Positions 1-9,796 of a stretch of 51,675 bases of DNA are shown here, in pieces. The stretch is from Asterionellopsis glacialis (Eukaryota > Bacillariophyta > Plagiogrammaphyceae > Rhaphoneidales > Asterionellopsidaceae). Each line of letters starts with the position of its first letter. Position 1 is the stretch's first letter. Both the position numbers and the translations under genes were made by a program. Location: contig WKLE02001311.1 of assembly GCA_014885115.2 (NCBI GenBank), positions 2,932 to 54,606 on the forward strand. Direction: 5' to 3'. The notes below the pieces were generated by a model. That model saw nothing but the letters and a program-made list of their open reading frames with translations, did no database searches and was not told the DNA's origin.

Positions 1-1026
1 TAGAAACAAAATAACAGACATTTTTGTATGATGCAGTTGGCTACGAAAAAAAAAACAAGAAAATGGAAAGACATATTTTTGTTCCCTTATTTTTTTGTCT
101 AGCACTGAAATTGTGAGGAAAGAGTTGCTACTACATAACAATCAGTTATAAAGTTGATACTGCAGAGAAACAAAAGATGGTCATTACAAGAAAAAGAGGT
201 TGTGATGACCGGTAACATGGTCGTCGTTGTGACAACTTGAGTTGTGCTCAATTTGTGGTGTTTCCAAGTTTGCCCAGCAATTGAGATCTTTGATCCTTCC
301 CTGTGTTTGGGATGCTTATCCCTCAGGGGGCAGTTGCCCCCGCCCCCCTCCGGGGGGGGGAAGATTTTTTCACCAATAGCGCACCGCCAACCAGCATAGG
401 CCAATTGATGTGGTACAAATTATTGGTAGATTGTTATTTTAGGGACAGCAGCAATGGCACCACATCATTTGAGAAATCCTAAAAGTAGCAACTAAAATAG
501 TCTCACAAATCATCTGACTAGAGATCCCAAAAGAGCCTTCTAACATACTTTGAAGTACAATTGTAGAGACCTTTTTGCAGATACTCTATTGTGGTTACTG
601 GGAAAGTAAGCCTGTTGATTGTCGCTGAAGTTATAACTAGTTATTTTTGTGAAGATTGATATTTTGTGAGAAGATGGAACAATCTGGAGGAAAGTCCCTC
701 AAGCTCCTGACATGGAAAGGGAAACATGATTCATATCTTGTCTGTAGGACAAGATTCTATGCTACAGCACCATAGAAAGGTGTAAATAAAAGAGGCAAGA
801 AGAGGCCGTGTGAAGGCAACAGGTAAAAAAGGGAGAGGCTCTGTAGGAGAGCAAGAATTACATCAGAGTATGAATGGAAGGTTGAATGGAAGAACTTGAA
901 GACCAATAGGAAGAAGAAAAATGACCAAGACAAATGCCATGAAGGACATGGAAAAAGGCTAAGGAAAGAAAGGAGGGACTCTAACACAATGCTTAATCCA
1001 TGACTAAGTAGTCATTCATTTATGCC
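1..1026. other. Gene-free left end, 3' side of the gag remnant
   Basis: I see no convincing gene here. A G/C homopolymer-rich patch lies around 340-360. Relative to the minus-strand gag remnant at 1027-2008 this is the downstream side, where protease or pol would be expected in an intact copia-like element, but I recognise no protease, integrase or reverse transcriptase motif. From about 420 onward CpG is almost absent, as it is inside the gag remnant, so this stretch may be further decayed element sequence. Confidence 0.5.
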
Positions 1027-2008
1027 TTAAATAATTTTCTGGGCAAGAGGGTTATCTCCAAGTTGGCCAAGTGCCATTGCCAGCAATGCATTGACATCGG
1101 TATTGTCAGTTAAACCTGACATAGTATAAGATTGTTTGATTGCTGAATTGACATTGGTAGCAACAGTAGGGGCATCAGCAACATACGCTTGAGGAGGAGG
1201 TTTGTCATCTGATGACAAAGCATCCTAAGATTGCTTTTCCAACCACCTCTGTTGAGTATGGCAGGATTTGGCAGTATGGGTGTGCCATTTAAACTTATTT
1301 AGGTGCTTTGGACAATCACAAAAATGATATGTAATGCCATTCCAAACCTTACTATCCCCAACTTTGTATTTGGGTGAAGTAGGGTCATTGCTGTGCTTGA
1401 AATGATGCGCAAATAGAGGTAAACTGGAGCTTTTCTTACCACTATCAGTATCTGCTGAAGAATCAGGAGATTCCATTCTTGATTTGAGAGAAGAGTTGAG
1501 TCTTGATATGACCTGTGACTGACATTTGCAAGGCCTTGTAGAGAGCTTGTGCATTTTGGATAGCACAAGGATTGGTGCTGGTAGTCCTGGCATCTTCAAT
1601 TTCTTGATTAGTGATGGACTGGTAAGAATCCCATAAGTTTTTGTTGTTGACCATAGTAATTCCTGCGACAGCATCATCCCAATACATTTCTTGGGAATGC
1701 ATCTTTAATGCTATGAGAAAAGGGGGAAACATACTGATATCTCCATCCCATTTTTTAGCAAGAGGAGCACAGGCAAGTTGAAAAGTGGTTGATCCTGCTT
1801 GAGAAGAAAGATAGAAAGGTTGATCCAAAGCAAATGGATCTAAGACAGGAGGGGCTGCAGCTGCAGCAGGTGTATTTTGTCCGGCCTGCACCATAGTGGC
1901 AATGGTCTGGGCTAGATTATTGAGGGTGTCTGCAATGGCATTGTCATTGTTACCAGCGGCAGGTACTTGAGGTTGATTGCCAACATTGGCATTTCCTTGG
2001 TTGGCCAT
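1027..2008 (-). pseudogene. Decayed copia-like retrotransposon gag
   Basis: A Gag-like reading frame starts at 2008 (MANQGNANVGNQ, then an Asn/Gln/Ala-rich leader) and runs to a stop at 1463. The frame is open upstream to about 2090 without another ATG. The reading then continues in a different frame with a Cys/His-rich knuckle-like motif (FCDCPKHLNKFKWHTHTAKSC, roughly 1345-1270), meets an in-frame TAG near 1224, and resumes in the same frame to a TAA at 1027. One frameshift around 1470-1500 plus one nonsense codon therefore break it. The Cys/His cluster, the WNGITYHFC context and the internal 'DPFALDQPFYLSSQAGS' segment resemble Gag of stramenopile Ty1/copia elements, but no pol follows. 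The identification is from general resemblance. A different retroelement class remains possible. Confidence 0.6.
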
Positions 2009-3015
2009 TCTTTGTTGATGACGTTGGAGTTCTCGCTGTTGGGCACGAGTTAAGATGTTTGCAGTAAGCAGTTCCCGTAGGACCTACGGGAGCGTGGGGA
2101 AGAGTGCGATTAAGCACGTTTGGGCTCTAAACCTGAAAGAATCGAGTAATTGAGAAAGGATTCTAAAATAAATTATAAGTCTAATAAAAAGCAGAAAGAA
2201 AAGAGGAGGAATTAGATATAATTCTAATTCCGGAAATTGGCGACGTGTACCAACTGTTGAATCGATCTGGTCAGCCCTAACCCTGATATTTTCTCACAAG
2301 ACCAAATAATGTTCCAGAAAAGCACTTGTCAATGTTGTTCCCAGACAATGGAAAACCCTACAGGTGCAAACTGTCTGTCATTCCTTTCGAAGAGACTTAA
2401 ACTGGTATGTATGTACCGGTATCATTTACTAGGACTACACCTTAGGACTCTCTCTCTAGGACCAATGTACCAGGTAACACATGAGCATATGTAAGGAAGT
2501 ACCTGGTACCAGGTACCTGGTATGTTATTATGAGAAGTGGTTTCACCGCCAATGCAGTAGGCGGGCGCGCAACAACGGATCTTTTGTGCAATTTTCCCTG
2601 ATCTTTTTGGATCATTTCGAAAATATGTATATTCATACTTGAATGTTTGATATACCTCTAAAAGACGTTAAAGGATGGCGAGAAAATCTGTCGCCAAAAG
2701 AGTCTTGAATCCGATTTTGTTCTTTACAAGAATGAGAACCACCACATGCTGATCTGCGTACCTCCTTTCTCTTCACGTTTTTATCACAGTACGCAAGTTG
2801 GTTGTCCTCTCTCTAAAGGACTACAACAACAACAACAAAAACAATAAAAGATACTTGGTAGCTTCTGGGGACCATTCCAATCAATTCCTAACGGGCAACC
2901 TTCCGTAACATTGGTGACAGTGCTATAGTTTGGTAGTGAAAAGGGGATTTCCATCCATCACTTGACTCACTTCTAAGAACGACTGTGCTCGCTTCGTTGG
3001 GATCTTTTTACGGTC
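2009..3015. other. Intergenic, upstream of the ankyrin-pseudokinase gene
   Basis: It contains two palindromic elements. One is an inverted repeat of 8-bp arms with a 1-nt centre at 2074-2090 (CCCGTAGG/CCTACGGG), next to the open upstream part of gag. The other is the GTAC-rich block at 2410-2522. A CAA/CAACAA-rich stretch at about 2820-2850 may belong to the 5' leader of the gene starting at 3016. I recognise no core promoter element. Confidence 0.4.
2460..2522. repeat. GTAC-centred overlapping palindromes
   Basis: The sequence at 2500-2515 (TACCTGGTACCAGGTA) is a perfect 16-bp palindrome. It overlaps a second perfect palindrome, CCAGGTACCTGG, at 2509-2520. A related half-copy (GTACCAGGTA) lies at 2467-2476. 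A CTAG-rich 'taggact...ctctctctaggacc' tract immediately precedes it. Similar blocks recur in other intergenic regions of this window. Confidence 0.75.
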
Positions 3016-6000
3016 ATGGGTCGTTACAGAGGCACAGCGCATCAGTTGGCTGATTCAGGTCCATCAAAACGTGGGAACTGGACAACATTATTGAATTATT
3101 TGGAAGGTCATTCAGTAGGAGACCCTAATGAAACTAATCCAGAATTTGATTCTCCTCTTCCACCATTTACGGGAGCATCAGATGATCTTGCACGAGAATT
3201 GGTTTCGTTGGAGGGTCCTCGTCGTGAAGACACTCCATTACGAATTGCAGTCCGTACAGGTCCTGCAGCGATCATTGCAGCATTGTGTCATTTAGGTCCT
3301 GAGGCAGCAAAAATACAAGATTCGAAAGGGCGAACACCATTACATTGGGCGTGTCGACGCCCGCCCGACAAGGAAGTAGAGAAGATACTTAAAATTCTCA
3401 TTGCAGCGCATCCTCTGAGTCTTGTAACAAGAGATGAAGGTGGAAGGACACCGCTCCATTGGTTATTTTGGTACCATGGGAAGACCCGATCGCTCAAGAC
3501 GGTAGAACTTTTTTGTAAAAGTATTCCTGACTTTCCTACTCTTAAACAATCGTCCAATATTCTACCTCCTATTCCCACACCTAGCGAACGCCGGAAAATA
3601 CCTTCAAATGCACTTATTATTCCTGATTCCAAACATGGTGCATTGCCACTCCACTACGCAGTCATGGAGGGTGCATCGAAAGAAATCATTCGATACCTGC
3701 TGTCGAACTATCCTCAATCAAGACATTTAGCCGATCGTCAAGGTCGGACTGCTCTTGCGTGGTACCTTGGTGCTGGTCAATTAATTGCCAAACCTCAGCA
3801 TATTTGTGGTGAAACGCCTGATCCGAATAGCAAGCCAATCTATGAAAAGCACCTGAGTTCCAGTGTAATCCAATTATTACTCAATTCCAAAGTTGCTCGG
3901 TCAACTGATGATCAGGGGCGTATGCCTCTCCATTGGGCTGCTCATTTGTTGGGTCGTCACCATTACAATAAAAGCACCCGTGAAACGACTCCCACCTCTC
4001 CTAAATCGAAGGACGACGAACCAGTATTATCTCTCAAATCGATCAAATTACTTATGGATACTCATATCGAAGCACTTATTTCACCTTGTAACGAAGGACA
4101 AACACCGCTTCATATTTTGTTTCAAGCAGTTGCCGATCAGCAAGAAAAGGATTGGGTACGCATTCAACAAAATAAGAAAGTACGAGATGATGTCGATATG
4201 GTTCGAGGTGGCGGACCGGGTGGATTTTATCCACCCATTCAACTTGTGGAACTATTGATGGAATCACCGGATACCGTGAAAGATGGACCTCACAAGGAAA
4301 AGACCATGTGTGCGACGCAAGTAGAGGATAATGATGGTTACATCCCTCTTCATTTGGCCCTATTGACAGCCACATCTGGAGAAATCATCCAAACGATTGT
4401 TCAGTCGTATCCAGCAGGTTTGATCCATTCCACGGAAGAAGAAATTCAAACTCCACTCCATTTGGCTTTCAGGCATCCATACATATCGCCCTTACAAACG
4501 ATTAATACCATCATGGCCATGTTACAAGCTTATGTCACATCACGTCATGGTACTTACGTTAATGGTAGATTGGCACTAAAGATGGAAGATGCCAGTGGGC
4601 GCTATCCTCTGCATTATGCATGTGAAAATCAAGCAGGTCTAGACGTCATTCGACTACTGTTGGAGAAATATCCGAAGGCAGCTACCTTTTGTAACCACGA
4701 TGGTGATTTGCCAATTCATTTACTTATGGAAAAAAGTCTATTTAGTGAAATTGAGGAACAGTCCTTGATCATTGGTGCTACGTTGGCACAACCGAAGTCT
4801 TGGACGAGTTTGAGCGAGGAGAAGTTCCGTGATGAAATGTGGCGAATTCAACAACAAAAAATAGCCTTGCTAATCGAACCCATTAGGAAGGATGCTGCTT
4901 CTCTCCAGGTGGCAAGTTCCGCACATGGAATGATGCCCCTTCATATGGCTGTTGCCTTTGATGCTGTTTCGTACTCTGTGCTGTACACCATTCTCAGTGC
5001 GTACCCTGAAGCAGCCGAGCATATTTCAACTCCAGATGATCGGCAAATGTCTCCATTAGACTTTCATGATTTGCATCGAAGTGAGAACGCTGAAGATGCA
5101 ACTTGGATTATGGTTCAAGAACTCCTATTTGCATTTGGTCCAAGATTAGATAACCATCGACGAAAAACAGCTTTGTTGGAAAGGTGTTGTAAAATGATTC
5201 GAGATGAAGCAGAAGGTACCCCTTCCGTTCATGCCAAAGCCCTTGAGGAAATGAGGGAAGAAGAGGAGGGTATTATAGAAGTCGACATTCAAGCAGATAG
5301 TTTTGCCAGCTTTGAACCACCAAAACCTATTCCGACGGGTGGTGGACGACCACAACGTACCACCCCTGGAGGCAGACCTATTAAGAGTTCAGTAAGGCCC
5401 CTATCACCACCTAGTTTCAGAAAGAAAGATGCCGGTGTCAATAAGTCCAATGGTGACACAACAAAGGAAGCAAGTCCAGAGTTCGCGAGGTCAAGAACTC
5501 CCACAGACGTGAAAAAATCAATTTATGACGAAGATGATGATGGTTTGGGGGGGTATAAGGCAAGTCCGAATAATTCTTTCGATGAAGATGATTCCGACTA
5601 CTTTTCAGACGACAAGAGTGATGAAGAGTACTTTTCCGATGAATATGATGAACGATACGATGAGTCTTTGGTAAAGAAAAATCCATGGGGTGAGGATGAT
5701 TCACGGAAGAAAAAGAAAACTATAGCCAGAGTTAATGATGGCAAGAGCAAAGACACCATTAAAGCTACATCCATGGATAAAACTCCTATCTCGGTGGAAG
5801 AAGAGAAAAAGGATGACGACGACAATAACGGCAAAAATAGGTTGGATCATGATGGACCGATTGTTCTTAGTGATATCGCCATGCGGCTTTGGACCTTTTT
5901 TAACTTATTTCAAGTTCCTGAAGCATTGGAGGATCACCATGGATCTCAAGTGGAAAGCATTATAGATTTTCTGCATTTTACGACTATTGAGGAACTAGTG

Positions 6001-8628
6001 AACATGCAACCTCCCGAATACGCAATAAAGTATTTGGAAGATATTAAAAGTGTTGAAGGACGTACAATTCGAGATGTTGCCAACGTTCACTGCAAGGCTG
6101 TGATTGCTTGTGCGTATTACTTTGTTGGCCGATATGACTTTGAACCCGTGTCTGAAGCCGGAGTTTTACTCCACAGGAGCGTTGGTGGAGACACCATTGT
6201 GGTTCGAGCTACAGAGCATAGCATCGTCACGGAAGAAAAGGACAACTTCGAGGGTGCCGACGAAGCAGATATTTGGGAAACAGGTGATCTTTCTAAACCG
6301 AAGGCAGTTTTTCGCGAAATTACTCGTCCTGTATGCTTCAAGTTCATGAAAAGCCAAACTGCTTTTGAAAGTGAGATTCAATGTCGGGAAGAAATGGGTG
6401 TACCCTTGGATGACTCCGAAGGAAGCTCCGGGGCTGTAGTACCATTGAAGAATTTTTTTAATCTCAAACAAGAGGAAAGAAAATTGGACAAAAGATACAA
6501 ACGTGATGTGAATGATGATCGCTTCAGAACTCTTTACTTTCAGCGCGATGAGTCTCTAGAAGAGGGTCGTTCAATGACTTTGACTGAATACCCATTTGCT
6601 GTCGTCATGCCCTACAGCGAAGAAGGCGACATGTACGACTACTTCATGCACCAAGGAATGTTGGGAATCGACCATACTCGCGTGGTTGCTTCTCAAATAG
6701 GACGTTCTTTGCGATCAATGCATGAGAAAGCAATCGTGCACACGAATGTGAATATGAGGAACATTCAATGTCTTTCATCCTCTGATGAAGGAAACTCAGA
6801 AAGACACTGGGCAGTATCAAATTTACACTGTGCTTGTAGAATGAAGGAAAAGAGTGGGTACGTCGCTGAAATCTCTGCCAATGGTTTAGGGCAGTTTTCT
6901 ACAGATGCATACCCCCCCGAAACATTTGTGAAACTTTCGCCAGATGAACTTCAGCAGTACAACAAGTACTGGGACAAGGTTGAGCAACTTCACAACATTA
7001 CTGTTGATAGGGAGATTATTGACCCACGAGCCGATTTACAAACCGGTGAATGGTACGTATTGCGATGCCATTACATGGGTAATGGATCCATTGAAGACTC
7101 CGACGGAAAGGTGTCTTTGCCATACAAGCTTGTTACCGCAAGAGAAACGATGGACGTTTGGGCTTTAGGATTGATTCTGTTTTCCCTTTGCAGTTCTGGC
7201 CAGCTCTTGTTCCAAACAAACCCCCGAAGTGGAAATCTGCTTTCCTACGAGATGGTATGTAATTGGGACCAAGAAGCAGCAGAAAGCTCGGTTTATAAGT
7301 ATATCGAGGATCCTCTTGCTCAAGATATCCTTCTTCGAATGTTAGGATCGTACGAAGAGAGGTCGACGTTGCACATGGAAGCAGTCATGGCTCATCCCTT
7401 CTTTGCAAAGACACCCAAGACAGAGGAAACAACGAATCATATCATTCAGACCCGACTAAAGGAAAAAGCCGCCCGTAAGAGAGCGTTCGAAAATGCTGTG
7501 TCAACAACTTCTATTAACGAATGGCTCAAAAAGAGAACTGCGACAATCCTTTGCTGGGATTTGGATTTCCAGATGCGTATGCACCGAACACCATCGGAGC
7601 TTATCAAGAAGGTCTTTGGTTCACCAGAAAATGCGCCGATTATTCCTTATTCGTACATAATTTTACCATACAAGTTGGCTCGAAATAAGGCTGGAAAGAT
7701 TACGCCTGTCACTAAGAAAGATGTCGAATCTGCTGAGCAAATGGGTAAAGATATGTTGCACTTAAGCAAGACGTGCTATTTTGCGTGTCAAATCCAAAAG
7801 GTCATCCTGGAAAAGAAAAACCACAAGTGGTCTGCCTCAGAGCTGGCTGCATCTTTGTCACTTGAGGATGGGTTTCAAGATTTAGTTACAGAAATGACAT
7901 CACTCGCATCCAAAGATGTTGCTCTATTCCGAGACGATCCTATGTACGCGGCCAAGAAGATAATCCAAAATGCGGTAGTACGGATGCAGGAACGTTTCGA
8001 GGAATCTAAGAGAGCATTTGTTTACTTAGTGGACGAGTTTGAAGGTTTGCCAATCCTTGATGGCCGTCACGAAGTCACTACCAAAATTTCTGATGTAGTA
8101 GAACGTTCACTGCCGTTCATGCATATGTGCCAGCTTTATGTTCGAGGTGTGTCTGGAGGCTCATCTGGTATTGTGAAACTGATTTTCCAGGCTGCCTTTC
8201 CCCACATTCCTCCGTCTTGGGACTTGGAAGCTACTGGATTATCCAATGCTCTGGATGAAAAATCAATGATAAATGAAACACGGATTCTTCATGACGCCAT
8301 TAGTAGCGACTCGCGTAGAGGCGGCGCTTCAATCCTTGGGAACGCTGAGACCCTATTCCGATCTCTTGATCCGAAACGAAATTTTGGAGGGTTGAAGAGA
8401 GTTACAAATGGCGAAGCATCTCTCTGGACAAGCGAGGATGCGTTGAAAAGTATTCAAGAAGATATCGTCAATGCATCTTCATTTAGTGATGCGTACGGTG
8501 CCAAGGCTACACTAGATCGAAAACTTCAGGAAAAGGACAAACGAATCGCTGAGCTGGAGAAACAACTTGAAGAAATGGAGTTTCGACGAAAGATGAATTT
8601 AACAGCTCTCCCGGATGATGTCGATTGA
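3016..8628 (+). CDS. Ankyrin-repeat protein with C-terminal pseudokinase domain
   Basis: A single-exon 1,870-residue protein. Residues about 70-700 hold ankyrin-type repeats ('TPLHWACRR', 'GALPLHYAVMEGA', 'RYPLHYACENQAGLDVIRLLL', 'MMPLHMAVAFDA'), several divergent and separated by long inserts. Residues about 755-955 are a disordered, Pro then Asp/Glu/Lys-rich linker. A kinase-like fold covers about 1040-1460. The beta3 lysine is visible (VCFKF, K1109), as are a hinge-like PYSEEGDMYDYF and a conserved DVWALG (D1380). The catalytic HRD is HTN (D to N1244), the following Lys is N1246, and DFG is replaced by SNL (about 1268-1270). On known kinase chemistry it should be inactive or strongly atypical, suggesting a scaffold or allosteric role. 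The C-terminus (about 1830-1862) is a charged coiled coil (AELEKQLEEMEFRRK). The ATG at 3016 follows an untranslated-looking leader. Partners are unknown. Confidence 0.9.
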   Translation: MGRYRGTAHQLADSGPSKRGNWTTLLNYLEGHSVGDPNETNPEFDSPLPPFTGASDDLARELVSLEGPRREDTPLRIAVRTGPAAIIAALCHLGPEAAKIQDSKGRTPLHWACRRPPDKEVEKILKILIAAHPLSLVTRDEGGRTPLHWLFWYHGKTRSLKTVELFCKSIPDFPTLKQSSNILPPIPTPSERRKIPSNALIIPDSKHGALPLHYAVMEGASKEIIRYLLSNYPQSRHLADRQGRTALAWYLGAGQLIAKPQHICGETPDPNSKPIYEKHLSSSVIQLLLNSKVARSTDDQGRMPLHWAAHLLGRHHYNKSTRETTPTSPKSKDDEPVLSLKSIKLLMDTHIEALISPCNEGQTPLHILFQAVADQQEKDWVRIQQNKKVRDDVDMVRGGGPGGFYPPIQLVELLMESPDTVKDGPHKEKTMCATQVEDNDGYIPLHLALLTATSGEIIQTIVQSYPAGLIHSTEEEIQTPLHLAFRHPYISPLQTINTIMAMLQAYVTSRHGTYVNGRLALKMEDASGRYPLHYACENQAGLDVIRLLLEKYPKAATFCNHDGDLPIHLLMEKSLFSEIEEQSLIIGATLAQPKSWTSLSEEKFRDEMWRIQQQKIALLIEPIRKDAASLQVASSAHGMMPLHMAVAFDAVSYSVLYTILSAYPEAAEHISTPDDRQMSPLDFHDLHRSENAEDATWIMVQELLFAFGPRLDNHRRKTALLERCCKMIRDEAEGTPSVHAKALEEMREEEEGIIEVDIQADSFASFEPPKPIPTGGGRPQRTTPGGRPIKSSVRPLSPPSFRKKDAGVNKSNGDTTKEASPEFARSRTPTDVKKSIYDEDDDGLGGYKASPNNSFDEDDSDYFSDDKSDEEYFSDEYDERYDESLVKKNPWGEDDSRKKKKTIARVNDGKSKDTIKATSMDKTPISVEEEKKDDDDNNGKNRLDHDGPIVLSDIAMRLWTFFNLFQVPEALEDHHGSQVESIIDFLHFTTIEELVNMQPPEYAIKYLEDIKSVEGRTIRDVANVHCKAVIACAYYFVGRYDFEPVSEAGVLLHRSVGGDTIVVRATEHSIVTEEKDNFEGADEADIWETGDLSKPKAVFREITRPVCFKFMKSQTAFESEIQCREEMGVPLDDSEGSSGAVVPLKNFFNLKQEERKLDKRYKRDVNDDRFRTLYFQRDESLEEGRSMTLTEYPFAVVMPYSEEGDMYDYFMHQGMLGIDHTRVVASQIGRSLRSMHEKAIVHTNVNMRNIQCLSSSDEGNSERHWAVSNLHCACRMKEKSGYVAEISANGLGQFSTDAYPPETFVKLSPDELQQYNKYWDKVEQLHNITVDREIIDPRADLQTGEWYVLRCHYMGNGSIEDSDGKVSLPYKLVTARETMDVWALGLILFSLCSSGQLLFQTNPRSGNLLSYEMVCNWDQEAAESSVYKYIEDPLAQDILLRMLGSYEERSTLHMEAVMAHPFFAKTPKTEETTNHIIQTRLKEKAARKRAFENAVSTTSINEWLKKRTATILCWDLDFQMRMHRTPSELIKKVFGSPENAPIIPYSYIILPYKLARNKAGKITPVTKKDVESAEQMGKDMLHLSKTCYFACQIQKVILEKKNHKWSASELAASLSLEDGFQDLVTEMTSLASKDVALFRDDPMYAAKKIIQNAVVRMQERFEESKRAFVYLVDEFEGLPILDGRHEVTTKISDVVERSLPFMHMCQLYVRGVSGGSSGIVKLIFQAAFPHIPPSWDLEATGLSNALDEKSMINETRILHDAISSDSRRGGASILGNAETLFRSLDPKRNFGGLKRVTNGEASLWTSEDALKSIQEDIVNASSFSDAYGAKATLDRKLQEKDKRIAELEKQLEEMEFRRKMNLTALPDDVD

Positions 8629-8734
8629 ATCATCCGGTTTGCTAAACTTTGTTGCATGTTTAAAGTAGAAAAAACTATTGTCTTATGAAACTTTTTCATT
8701 CTTCCTAACGAATTTCAAGGTTTAAATCTACTAA

Positions 8735-9796
8735 TCAGAAAATAGCCACGAATCCTACGAGAGCGGGAACAATAGCCACGGCTACACCGACAGGGTTGCA
8801 ATTGAATGCAGAGCTGCCCGGTCCATCAGCCGACCCATTCGTGGCAGTGGCATCGCTGACACCAGGGAATAAAAACAATTTTGAAGCGTCAGGGCTACTA
8901 CCTCCTCCATTTCTTGAGAACGTTTCAAGTTCAAGAGCAGAGGAGTCGTCGCAGGTCATTTTCCATTCGTTATCAATATTGCTACAATCATATTCAATAC
9001 CATTGTCCATTCCGACTTTGTCAGAGCTGCACCAATTGCAACTTTTACAATTTTCATTTTGATACTCGATGGAGCAAGAGCAGGTTGAGTAGTCAAACCC
9101 GGCGTCTTCGAAACCATCTGGGCAAGAGAAGGAAGACCCAGAACAAGTTTTACCATCTTCAGCAATGGTAATGCAGCATTTCGATTCTACAGAATTTTTG
9201 TCCTCATCAGTCATGGCACAGCACTCAATTTCGGTAAGCTCTCCTTCGAGATCTACTTTCACCTTACAGCATTGTGAATTTTCATCACAATCAAAGGAAA
9301 TGTCAGGGTCAACTGTGCAGGCATTTTCAGAATAGTTTTCATCAACTGCAGAGCAATCTGGAGTTTGACTTTCGCATTCGCATTCCGTATTGGATAAACC
9401 TCCGAAAAGGTCTTCCAAAAACTCTGCGAGAGCCTCTGCACTTAGATCATCCTGTTCATCGACATCGTCTGCCAAATCTTCAAGACTGCTAAGCGAAAGG
9501 AGATTGTATTCGCAAGAGCCATCGCTTTTGACCACACAGGTGGAAATGTCTCCTTCTGGAGTGAAGCATTGGGTCGTAGTTGTATCCCCGATTGAAGAAC
9601 GAATACAACCACCTTCTTCCTCGGTATCTAGTCGACGACCATTCTTGAGAAAATGCATCTTGTCGAATTTGGATTGATGATCCAAAAGTATGCGGGTAAG
9701 ACCAGGTGACTTCTTCAAAGCTTCTGCACTTTCACCGTGGAAGGAAAAAACAACAGAGAGATACAGGACGATGTTGATATCACGCGAGAAAATCAT
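8735..9796 (-). CDS. Secreted Cys-rich protein, probably GPI-anchored
   Basis: A 353-residue protein read from the ATG at 9796. The N-terminus has a signal-peptide pattern: short polar start, hydrophobic NIVLYLSVVFSF, then a small-residue region near residue 26. The body is acidic and unusually rich in cysteines (more than 25), many in CC or CxC pairs (QCCKV, ECCAM, KCCIT, CECES, CSCS, CKSCNWCSS). The C-terminus is Gly/Ser/Asn-rich and ends in a hydrophobic tail (VGVAVAIVPALVGFVAIF) with no charged residues after it, the layout of a GPI-anchor signal. I recognise no catalytic domain. A cell-surface or extracellular role is inferred from topology only. It converges on the ankyrin-pseudokinase gene with about 106 bp between the stop codons. 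Confidence 0.8.
   Translation of the reverse strand: MIFSRDINIVLYLSVVFSFHGESAEALKKSPGLTRILLDHQSKFDKMHFLKNGRRLDTEEEGGCIRSSIGDTTTTQCFTPEGDISTCVVKSDGSCEYNLLSLSSLEDLADDVDEQDDLSAEALAEFLEDLFGGLSNTECECESQTPDCSAVDENYSENACTVDPDISFDCDENSQCCKVKVDLEGELTEIECCAMTDEDKNSVESKCCITIAEDGKTCSGSSFSCPDGFEDAGFDYSTCSCSIEYQNENCKSCNWCSSDKVGMDNGIEYDCSNIDNEWKMTCDDSSALELETFSRNGGGSSPDASKLFLFPGVSDATATNGSADGPGSSAFNCNPVGVAVAIVPALVGFVAIF

Noticed and set aside
99..404. 101-codon minus-strand ORF at the left end
   Set aside because: It is driven by a G/C homopolymer patch, with no domain and no codon-like pattern.
1463..1677. Programmed ribosomal frameshift joining the two gag frames
   Set aside because: I see no slippery heptamer with a downstream structure, and a second lesion (in-frame TAG) follows. 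Decay is simpler.
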